Assembly: GCA_035292625.1 (NCBI GenBank)
Contig: DATDPS010000132.1
Coordinates: 1 to 27,419, forward strand
Source of the DNA: SHZL01 sp035292625
GTDB taxonomy: Bacteria > Pseudomonadota > Gammaproteobacteria > Xanthomonadales > SZUA-36
Length of the DNA stretch: 27,419 nucleotides
Direction: 5' to 3'
A program made the position numbers and the translations under genes. The notes beneath the pieces are model-generated. The model did not search any database. It was not told the DNA's origin and saw only the letters and a program-made list of their open reading frames with translations. The first letter of the stretch is position 1. Each line of letters opens with the position of its first letter. Positions 1 to 6,685 of this stretch are shown one piece after another.

Positions 1-581
1 CCGGCGCGGGGGCGGAAAGGGCAGTGGAAATTGACCAAGCTGAGACCGCCGCCGGTGTAGTCTTCGTTAAGGTAGAGCAGCAGGCTCAGGTCGCGGTCTT
101 CGACCCGGTACCAGGTATGGCTGGCCGTATCGAACTGGCAGCTGTCGGCGTGACGCAGATACTTGCCACCCGGCTGGTAGCGCAGTATGCGTGGCCTTTC
201 GAACCAGGCCAGATCGCGGCCGGAATTTTTTATCGCCAGCCGGAATCCTTCGGTGATTTTTTCATTGATCGCCTTGCGCAACACCCCGGGCGCCACGTCA
301 TCGCAGACCCGCGCGGGATCTTCCACGTAGACCGGCGCCCCGGGCCGGGACAAGCTGAGGTCCAGCACCTCGGCACGCCGGCGCGGCTGGTGTTCCAGCC
401 TGGCGACCCATTTGGCGCAGGTGGCCGCTTCGAGGAATCCGGAGACCACCTGCATTCCTGCAGGGGGCCTGCGGCGCTCGGAACGGGAACCGCAGCATTC
501 GCCGAACGACTGCGCACTGCCGCAAAAGCAGGGGTCCGCATCAGCGGGAGCAAACCGGGAAACCGGGTAGCCCATGGGCAT
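1..581 (-). CDS. SEC-C motif / 2OG-Fe(II) oxygenase (prolyl-4-hydroxylase type), partial
   Basis: The reading frame is open from an ATG at 581 to the window edge (193 codons), so the C-terminus is missing. The N-terminus has a SEC-C zinc motif: Cys18-x-Cys20 and Cys29-Cys30, separated by eight residues, as in the SecA tail. After a linker comes a prolyl-hydroxylase-like double-stranded beta-helix: YQPGGKYLRHAD gives the iron-binding His144-x-Asp146, followed by LLLYLNEDYTGGGL near residues 167-180. The second iron His and the 2OG-binding Arg would lie outside the window. The start is supported by GGGGAG seven bases upstream. It lies 52 bp after the pyrophosphatase gene on the same strand and may be co-transcribed. 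Family members hydroxylate prolines, sometimes in translation proteins; the substrate here is unknown. SEC-C modules often bind zinc and ribosome- or SecB-like partners, which is an inference for this protein. Confidence 0.82.
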   Translation of the reverse strand, partial: MPMGYPVSRFAPADADPCFCGSAQSFGECCGSRSERRRPPAGMQVVSGFLEAATCAKWVARLEHQPRRRAEVLDLSLSRPGAPVYVEDPARVCDDVAPGVLRKAINEKITEGFRLAIKNSGRDLAWFERPRILRYQPGGKYLRHADSCQFDTASHTWYRVEDRDLSLLLYLNEDYTGGGLSLVNFHCPFRPRA

Positions 582-633
582 TTCATTGCTCCCCGCTAAT
601 GCAGCGCACCGGTGGCCACGTTGGGGTCCGGGG

Positions 634-2649
634 TCAGAGCAGCGGAACGATCAGCAAAGCCACGATATTGATGATCTTGATCAGCGGGTTGATGGCCGGG
701 CCGGCGGTGTCTTTGTAGGGGTCGCCCACGGTATCGCCGGTCACCGCCGCTGCATGGGCATCAGTACCTTTGCCCCCGAAGTGACCATCTTCGATGTACT
801 TCTTGGCGTTGTCCCACGCGCCGCCGCCAGTGGTCATGGAAATGGCCACGAACAGCCCGGTGACGATGGTGCCCACCAGCAACCCGCCCAGCGCCTCGGG
901 CCCGAGCAACATGCCGACGATGATGGGAATCAGCAGCGGCAGCAACGAGGGAATGATCATTTCCTTGATGGCCGACTTGGTCAGCAGGTCAACCGCGCGC
1001 GAATAATCGGGCTTGGTCGTGCCTTCCATGATGCCTTTGATCTCACGGAACTGCCGCCGGACCTCGGTAACCACCGCACCTGCTGCGCGGCCAACGGCTT
1101 CCATGGCCATTGCGCCAAACAGATAGGGCACCAGGCCGCCGATGAACAGGCCGATAATCACCCTGTGATCCGAAAGATCAAATCGCAGCAGGCCGAATCC
1201 TTCCTTTTCCAGCACGTGCGTGTAATCGGCAAACAACACCAGCGCAGCGAGGCCGGCTGAACCGATGGCATAGCCCTTGGTTACCGCCTTGGTGGTATTG
1301 CCCACCGCGTCCAGCGCATCCGTGGTCTTGCGCACGTCGTCCGGGAGGTTGGCCATTTCGGCGATGCCGCCCGCGTTGTCGGTGATCGGGCCGAAGGCAT
1401 CCAGCGCCACGATCATGCCGGTCATGGACAACATGGAGGTGGCGGCAATGGCAATACCGTACAGGCCGGCCAGCTCGAAAGCGCCCCAAATGGAGGCACA
1501 CACGGCAATGACGGGCAGGGCGGTAGACTTCATGGAAACCCCCAGCCCGGCAATGATGTTGGTGGCGTGCCCGGTAGTGGACGCTTCAGCCACTTTTCGC
1601 ACCGGGCTGAACTCGGTGCCGGTGTAGTACTCGGTAATCACCACCATCGCCGCGGTCAGCGCCAGGCCGATCAGCGCCGCGAAGTACAGGTTAATTGAAT
1701 CCGCGCCCATGATGGCTGTGGTCACCGGGTAGAATGCCACCGCGGCCAGCAGGCCGGACACGATCACGCCCTTGTACAGGGCGTTCATGATCTTGCCGCC
1801 TTCCTTGATGCGCACGAAAAAGGTACCCAGCACGGAGGCCACGATGGACAGGCCGCCGAGAACCATGGGATACAGCACGGCGTTGGCACCCACGGTTTCG
1901 ACCATCAGACTGCCGAGCAGCATGGTGGCCACCAGGGTCACGGCATAGGTCTCGAACAGGTCGGCCGCCATACCGGCGCAGTCACCGACGTTGTCGCCGA
2001 CGTTATCGGCGATCACGCCCGGATTGCGCGGATCGTCCTCGGGAATTCCGGCCTCGACTTTGCCTACCAGGTCGGCGCCCACATCAGCGCCCTTGGTGAA
2101 AATACCGCCACCCAGGCGGGCGAAGATTGAAATCAGTGAACCACCGAAGGCCAGGCCGACCAGCGCATGCAGTGCATCGGCCTGCGCCATTCCCACGCGC
2201 TGCAACACGGCGTAATACCCGGCCACGCCCAGCAGCCCCAGCCCAACCACCAGCAGGCCGGTGATGGCGCCGCCACGAAAAGCGAGATTGAGCGCCGGGC
2301 TGATGCCTTTGCGTGCGGCCTCGGCGGTGCGCACATTGGCGCGCACCGAGACAAACATGCCGATGTAGCCCGCCATTGCCGAAAGCAAAGCACCCACGGC
2401 GAAACCAATCGCGGTGGGCCAGCCCAGGGCAAAACCGACCAGCAGGAAGAGCAGCACACCAACGATGCCGATGGTGGTGTATTGGCGGTTCATGTAGGCG
2501 CCCGCGCCTTCCTGGATAGCCGCGGCGATGCTCTGCATCTTTTCGTTGCCCGCCGGCTGTCCCAGCACCCATTTGGTCATGCCCAGGCCATAGAGTACCG
2601 CCAATAATCCGGCGCCAAGCGCCAGCCACAGGGCCATGTCGTTAGTCAT
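634..2649 (-). CDS. hppA: K+-independent membrane-bound H+-translocating pyrophosphatase
   Basis: This 671-residue inner-membrane protein hydrolyses pyrophosphate and pumps protons. It is almost entirely transmembrane helices (about 16 expected for the family). The substrate-binding motif DVGADLVGK is at 189-197, followed by the acidic loop EDDPRNPGVIADNVGDNVGD (203-222). The C-terminal GAWDNAKK (610-617) and GDTVGDPYKDTAGPA (638-652) motifs are intact. GNTTKAVTKG (450-459) has Lys454 and Thr457 where K+-dependent enzymes carry Ala and Gly, so potassium independence and H+ (not Na+) pumping are predicted from family rules. Length is normal. GGGAG lies just upstream of the ATG. It follows the PPi-dependent phosphofructokinase gene by 116 bp on the same strand, an arrangement known from methanotrophs. 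Confidence 0.97.
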   Translation of the reverse strand: MTNDMALWLALGAGLLAVLYGLGMTKWVLGQPAGNEKMQSIAAAIQEGAGAYMNRQYTTIGIVGVLLFLLVGFALGWPTAIGFAVGALLSAMAGYIGMFVSVRANVRTAEAARKGISPALNLAFRGGAITGLLVVGLGLLGVAGYYAVLQRVGMAQADALHALVGLAFGGSLISIFARLGGGIFTKGADVGADLVGKVEAGIPEDDPRNPGVIADNVGDNVGDCAGMAADLFETYAVTLVATMLLGSLMVETVGANAVLYPMVLGGLSIVASVLGTFFVRIKEGGKIMNALYKGVIVSGLLAAVAFYPVTTAIMGADSINLYFAALIGLALTAAMVVITEYYTGTEFSPVRKVAEASTTGHATNIIAGLGVSMKSTALPVIAVCASIWGAFELAGLYGIAIAATSMLSMTGMIVALDAFGPITDNAGGIAEMANLPDDVRKTTDALDAVGNTTKAVTKGYAIGSAGLAALVLFADYTHVLEKEGFGLLRFDLSDHRVIIGLFIGGLVPYLFGAMAMEAVGRAAGAVVTEVRRQFREIKGIMEGTTKPDYSRAVDLLTKSAIKEMIIPSLLPLLIPIIVGMLLGPEALGGLLVGTIVTGLFVAISMTTGGGAWDNAKKYIEDGHFGGKGTDAHAAAVTGDTVGDPYKDTAGPAINPLIKIINIVALLIVPLL

Positions 2650-2765
2650 CAGTAACTCCCTCGCAATCGCGGTAATAAGTAGCGTGTTTCATGCCCGCCC
2701 CGGCCGGACCCTCCCCAGGACTGGCGCACGGGTGCGAAAAATCGCGCCATGGTAACAAATAACCA

Positions 2766-4025
2766 CTACACCTCAAACTCCGGCAGCACTTTTTTGACCG
2801 GCACCTTCTTCAGGCGCACGTAGCACGGCAGGCCCCGGCTGTCATACGGCGGATAGGACTCGCCGCAAACCAGTGGTTCCAGATAGCGGCGCGCCGCGGG
2901 CGTAATGCCGAACCCGTCTTTGGTGATGTAGTTCCGGGGCATCAGTTTTTCCCGGTTGGCCACCCTTGCCAGTGCTGCCTCGGCAATTTTCCAGCGGTAC
3001 GGGTTTTCCGAAACGCGCTCGATCACTGGCATCACGCCGTTCTTGCCTTGCAGGGCAAATTTTACCGCGGCCGCCCCCACCGCGTAAGCCTGCTCGACAT
3101 CGGTGGCGGACGCAATGTGCCGTGCGGACCGCTGCAGGTAATCTGCGACCGCCCAGTGGTACTTGTACCCAAGGGCCGACTGTACGATCCCGGCCACCAC
3201 CGGTGCGGCGCCACCGAGCTGGGCATGCCCAAAGGCATCGCGCGTGCCGGCTTCCGCCAGGAAACGGCCCTCCGGCATGCGCACGCCTTCGGATACGACG
3301 ATGGAGCAATAGCCGTAGTGTTCCACCGCGTACCTGACTTTGGCCAGGAAGGCGGTTTGGTCAAACACGACCTCGGGAAAGAGAATAATGTGTGGCGGAT
3401 CACCGGCCTGCCGCTGCGCCAATCCACCGGCCGCCGCAATCCAACCGGCATGCCGTCCCATGACTTCGAGGATAAACACCTTGGTGGAACTGGAAGCCAT
3501 GGATTCCACGTCCAGGCTCGCTTCCATGATGGACACCGCGACGTATTTCGCCACCGAGCCAAAGCCGGGGCAGGTATCCGTCACCGGCAGGTCATTGTCG
3601 ATGGTTTTGGGCACCCCGATGCACTGCACCGGAAAGCCCATTTTCCTGCTGATCTGCGACACTTTATATGCCGTGTCCGCCGAGTCACCGCCGCCGTTGT
3701 AGAAAAAATAACCGACCTTGTGCGCCTGCAGGACCTGGACCAGGCGTTCATACTCGCGCCGGCTTTCTTCGAGGCTCCTGAGCTTGTAGCGGCAGGAGCC
3801 GAAGGCCCCGCCCGGCGTATGGCGCAGGGCCGCGATGTCGCCTTTGCTTTCGCGCGAGGTATCGATCAGCTGTTCCCGCAATACGCCGATGATGCCATCC
3901 CTGGCTGCCAGTACCTTGCCGATGCGGTCGCGGTGCTGCCGGGCGGTTTCAATCACGCCGCAGGCAGTCGCGTTGATCACCGGGGTCACGCCCCCGGACT
4001 GGGCATAGAGAATGTTTTTTTTCAT
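2766..4025 (-). CDS. pfp: pyrophosphate-dependent 6-phosphofructokinase
   Basis: The 419-residue protein interconverts fructose 6-phosphate and fructose 1,6-bisphosphate using PPi/Pi instead of ATP. The N-terminal phosphate loop (YAQSGGVTPVINA, 7-19) starts the fold. NGGGDSADT (110-118) has Asp114 at the position equivalent to Gly104 of E. coli PfkA, and PKTIDND (139-145) has Lys140 in place of Gly124; both are the standard markers of PPi use. MGRHAGW (189-195) is the sugar-phosphate-binding segment. Length and motifs fit the bacterial ~420-residue PPi clade. The reaction is reversible, so it could serve glycolysis and gluconeogenesis. GGAG nine bases before the ATG supports the start. It is first in a probable operon with hppA and diverges from adk. 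Confidence 0.95.
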   Translation of the reverse strand: MKKNILYAQSGGVTPVINATACGVIETARQHRDRIGKVLAARDGIIGVLREQLIDTSRESKGDIAALRHTPGGAFGSCRYKLRSLEESRREYERLVQVLQAHKVGYFFYNGGGDSADTAYKVSQISRKMGFPVQCIGVPKTIDNDLPVTDTCPGFGSVAKYVAVSIMEASLDVESMASSSTKVFILEVMGRHAGWIAAAGGLAQRQAGDPPHIILFPEVVFDQTAFLAKVRYAVEHYGYCSIVVSEGVRMPEGRFLAEAGTRDAFGHAQLGGAAPVVAGIVQSALGYKYHWAVADYLQRSARHIASATDVEQAYAVGAAAVKFALQGKNGVMPVIERVSENPYRWKIAEAALARVANREKLMPRNYITKDGFGITPAARRYLEPLVCGESYPPYDSRGLPCYVRLKKVPVKKVLPEFEV

Positions 4026-4059
4026 GAATCCAGGCTCCAGTTGGCGGAGGAAAGCTGCA

Positions 4060-4088
4060 TTGACTTGGCCAGGGTCAGCGGTTAGCGT
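4060..4088 (+). promoter_or_regulatory. possible sigma-70-like promoter for adk
   Basis: In the 96-bp divergent gap between the phosphofructokinase and adenylate kinase genes, TTGACT (4060-4065) is followed after 17 bp by TAGCGT (4083-4088). The -35 box is good, the -10 box weak. Assignment is inference from position and spacing. Confidence 0.3.
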
Positions 4089-4121
4089 TAGCCGCTTATT
4101 CTAGTAGACGGGAAGCGTTTT

Positions 4122-4694
4122 ATGCGAATCGTGTTGCTCGGCGCCCCTGGCTCCGGCAAAGGCACCCAGGCAACCCTGATGGTTGAAGAATTCGGCCTGC
4201 CGCATATTTCCACCGGGGTGCTTTTGCGCGCCGCGGTGGCGGAAGGCTCGGCCCTGGGGGAAAAGGCCAGGGCCGTCATGGACCGGGGCGAGCTGGTTTC
4301 CGATGACATCATGCTGGACCTGATCGAGCAACGGCTCGGCCAGGACGATGTGTGCGCGGGCTTCATTCTGGACGGTTATCCACGCAACATAATCCAGGCG
4401 GAAGCGCTGGACGCGCTGCTGGCACGCCTGAGTCAACCCATCGATGATGCCTTGCAAATCGACGTTGACGAGGAATTGGTGATCGCCCGCATCGCAGGCC
4501 GCGCCGCCGCGGAGGGCCGCACGGACGACTCTGAGGAAGTCGCGCGCAGGCGCATGCAGGTTTACGGCGAACAGACTGCTCCCGTGATGGCTTACTACGC
4601 AGACCGGGGAGTGCTGACCCGGATTCTGGGTGAAGGCTCCATCGACGACGTGTTTCAGCGCATCAAGGGTGTACTACGCACCCGCGCCCGCTGA
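4122..4694 (+). CDS. adk: adenylate kinase, short-LID form
   Basis: The 190-residue cytosolic enzyme catalyses ATP + AMP = 2 ADP. The Walker A loop GAPGSGKGTQ is at 7-16, the AMP-site segment STGVLLR at 30-36, and DGYPRN (84-89) stands for the usual DGFPRT. The LID is short: GRAAAEGRTDDSEEVARRR (126-144) lacks the ~30-residue inserted LID with or without zinc cysteines seen in the ~215-residue enterobacterial enzyme. This short form is common in actinobacteria and some proteobacteria. GGGAAG lies upstream of the ATG. It begins a same-strand run with the membrane protein gene (42-bp gap) and mpl. A nearby UMP/CMP kinase function is possible, but the motifs favour Adk. Its divergence from a PPi-using glycolytic operon is metabolically sensible. 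Confidence 0.92.
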   Translation: MRIVLLGAPGSGKGTQATLMVEEFGLPHISTGVLLRAAVAEGSALGEKARAVMDRGELVSDDIMLDLIEQRLGQDDVCAGFILDGYPRNIIQAEALDALLARLSQPIDDALQIDVDEELVIARIAGRAAAEGRTDDSEEVARRRMQVYGEQTAPVMAYYADRGVLTRILGEGSIDDVFQRIKGVLRTRAR

Positions 4695-4736
4695 ATCCAG
4701 AGCCCTGCGCATGCTATTTCAAATCAGCCCAGGCGC

Positions 4737-5231
4737 ATGAGCCACTTGTTCCTGCGCTTGCTCGATATGATGCGCCTGCGCGCCGGGCCGCAGGACATGC
4801 CGGTCGGCTGGGGTATCGCCGCGCTGCTGGGCCTGGCTTACCTGGCCGAGGGAATCATTGCAGACCGCGCGCTGGATGGAGACGGTTCCGCGCCGCGAAG
4901 CCTGATCGCTGTTTCCACCCAGTTCCTGGCAATCGCCTGCCTGCTGGCCTGGCGCCGGATGGGCGCCCGCCTGCCCCAGACCCTGACAGCCCTTGCCGGA
5001 ACCGGCTTGATATTTGGCGCTTTTTCCATCCTGCTGGTGTTGCAAGCCGCGCCCGGGAGTCCCCAGCCACTGCTGGCGCTGTTGTGGCTGGCAACCTTTG
5101 CCTGGAGCCTGGTGGTCGACGCGCACATATATCGGCGCGCCTTGTCCACTACAATGAGCCTGGGAATTCTGATCGCGGTGCTGTTGTTCGCGTTGAATTT
5201 TATCCTCATGGAAACGCTATTCCCGGTCTGA
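4737..5231 (+). CDS. small integral membrane protein of unknown function
   Basis: I do not recognise a named family. The 164-residue protein has about five hydrophobic segments (roughly 22-42, 54-71, 80-104, 110-128 and 138-160) separated by short polar loops, and a short cytosolic-looking N-terminus with Arg residues before the first segment. No catalytic motif, cysteine pair or signal peptide stands out. It sits 42 bp after adk and 22 bp before mpl, so translation with mpl is likely coupled in one transcript; a role in the cell envelope is only a guess from that. The ribosome-binding site is weak (AGG four bases before the ATG). Codon use looks like that of its neighbours. Confidence 0.75.
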   Translation: MSHLFLRLLDMMRLRAGPQDMPVGWGIAALLGLAYLAEGIIADRALDGDGSAPRSLIAVSTQFLAIACLLAWRRMGARLPQTLTALAGTGLIFGAFSILLVLQAAPGSPQPLLALLWLATFAWSLVVDAHIYRRALSTTMSLGILIAVLLFALNFILMETLFPV

Positions 5232-5253
5232 ACGGGAAGCAGGATCCGGCTCG

Positions 5254-6624
5254 ATGCACATACACATTCTAGGCGTTTGCGGAACGTTCATGGGGGGCGT
5301 GGCCTTGTTGGCCAGCCGCGCCGGTCACCGCGTTTCCGGATCGGACCAGCACACCTACCCGCCGATGAGCACGCAACTGGACGCCGAAGGCATCGAGTTG
5401 TTCGAGGGTTATTCCGCCGCTCACCTCGATCCGGCGCCTGACCTGGTCATCATCGGCAATGCCCTGAGCCGCGGCAACCCGGCCATAGAACACGTGCTGA
5501 ACCAGAGACTGAAGTACACCTCCGGTCCGCGCTGGCTGGGTGAAAACTACCTGCGCGGCAAATCAGTCATCGCGGTGGCCGGAACCCACGGCAAGACCAC
5601 TACCTCCAGCATGGTGGCCTGGATACTGGAGCAAGCCGGTTTGCAGCCGGGGTTTCTGATCGGCGGCGTGCCACACGACTTTGGCACTTCGGCCCGCGAC
5701 GGCAAGGATTTTTTTGTCGTGGAAGCGGATGAATACGACACGGCGTTTTTCGACAAGCGTGCCAAGTTCGTCCACTACCGGCCGGATATAGCCATTCTCA
5801 ACAACCTGGAATATGACCACGCCGACATCTACCCGGACCTGCAGTCCATCCAGACCCAGTTCCACCACCTGGTCCGAACTATTCCCGGCCGCGGTACCAT
5901 CATCAGCAACGGTGCGGACAGCCATCTTGAAGAGGTGCTCGAAATGGGCTGCTGGAGCCGCCTGGAGCGCTTCGTACTGGGGGAGGAAAGCGCCGATTGG
6001 CAGGTGCTGCTGAACAAGCCCGGTGGACGTGAACTGACCCTGTGGCGTGCCGGAGAAAAGCTGGGCGAACTTCAGTGGCAAATGCAAGGGCGGCACAATG
6101 CCATGAATGCCTGTGCCGCCCTGGCCGCCAGCGTTGCCGCCGGTGTCGACGCTCAACAGGCCATCGCGGCCCTGGCTTCATTCCAGGGCGTCAAGCGGCG
6201 CATGGAATTGATCGCCCATGCCGACGACATTCGCGTATATGACGATTTTGCCCATCACCCGACCGCCATCCGCCTGACGCTGGAGGGCTTGCGGCGCAAC
6301 ATCGGCAATGCACGCTTGCTGGTTGCCCTGGAGCCGCGCAGCAACACCATGCGCGCTGGCATTCACATCAATGAACTGGGTCCCGCGCTGATCTCCGCCG
6401 ATCACGTCTGGCTGAAAATCGGGGAAGGCATCGACTGGAACCCGCACGAGGTCCTGGCGCCCCTGGAGGGCCGCGGGCGGGTAGTTACCCGCACCGATGA
6501 TATGTTGGAACAAATGCACGATATCGTGCGCCCGGGAGATCATGTGGTGTTCATGAGCAACGGGGGTTTTGATGCCGCGCCACGACGGTTTTGCCACATG
6601 ATCGGTGGTGATGAGCACGGCTGA
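5254..6624 (+). CDS. mpl: UDP-N-acetylmuramate:L-alanyl-gamma-D-glutamyl-meso-DAP ligase
   Basis: Mpl joins recycled murein tripeptide to UDP-MurNAc, feeding peptidoglycan fragments back into synthesis in the cytoplasm. The 456 residues match the family length. The N-terminal Rossmann part begins HILGVCGTFMGG (4-15), the ATP-binding loop AGTHGKTTTS is at 109-118, EADEYDTAFFDKR (157-169) and NNLEYDHADI (183-192) are Mur-ligase central motifs, and YDDFAHHPTAI (329-339) is the characteristic C-terminal-domain motif separating Mpl/MurC from MurD-F. The gene follows a small membrane protein gene by 22 bp. Its last codons overlap the start of a LON-domain gene stump at 6611, suggesting former translational coupling. 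Presence of Mpl implies a DAP-type Gram-negative wall with recycling. Confidence 0.97.
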   Translation: MHIHILGVCGTFMGGVALLASRAGHRVSGSDQHTYPPMSTQLDAEGIELFEGYSAAHLDPAPDLVIIGNALSRGNPAIEHVLNQRLKYTSGPRWLGENYLRGKSVIAVAGTHGKTTTSSMVAWILEQAGLQPGFLIGGVPHDFGTSARDGKDFFVVEADEYDTAFFDKRAKFVHYRPDIAILNNLEYDHADIYPDLQSIQTQFHHLVRTIPGRGTIISNGADSHLEEVLEMGCWSRLERFVLGEESADWQVLLNKPGGRELTLWRAGEKLGELQWQMQGRHNAMNACAALAASVAAGVDAQQAIAALASFQGVKRRMELIAHADDIRVYDDFAHHPTAIRLTLEGLRRNIGNARLLVALEPRSNTMRAGIHINELGPALISADHVWLKIGEGIDWNPHEVLAPLEGRGRVVTRTDDMLEQMHDIVRPGDHVVFMSNGGFDAAPRRFCHMIGGDEHG

Positions 6625-6685
6625 AATTCCGCTGTTCCCGCTGTGCACCGCATTGTTTCCGGATGATCACCTGCCCTGGCGAATA
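6611..6685 (+). pseudogene. 5' stump of a LON substrate-binding-domain protein gene
   Basis: From an ATG overlapping the mpl end by 14 bp (preceded by GGTGG), 25 codons read MSTAEIPLFPLCTALFP and on through LPWRI. This closely matches the conserved start of single-domain LON/peptidase-S16-like proteins (EIPLFPLxTxLFPxxxLPLRI). Those proteins then continue with an FEPRYL-like segment and are ~190 residues long. Here the similarity stops at 6685, directly before the stop codon of the opposite-strand DedA gene at 6686. The frame runs on to 6925 but only antisense to that gene, with no family likeness. I read this as a gene cut off by a deletion or rearrangement. A short chance resemblance is less likely given about 15 matching positions. 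Confidence 0.6.

Noticed and set aside
621..642. GGGGTCAGAG near the hppA stop, resembling the end of the 74-bp element at 12145
   Set aside because: Only ten bases match, no inverted partner is nearby, and it lies within the hppA end codons.
574..1260. Long plus-strand frame of 228 codons at 574-1260
   Set aside because: It lies antisense to hppA, is His/Gln/Asp-rich without family likeness, and comes from the GC-rich third-position pattern of the real gene.
3048..4085. 345-codon plus-strand frame across the phosphofructokinase gene
   Set aside because: Fully antisense to a well-supported gene and without recognisable domain; a mirror frame of high-GC coding sequence.
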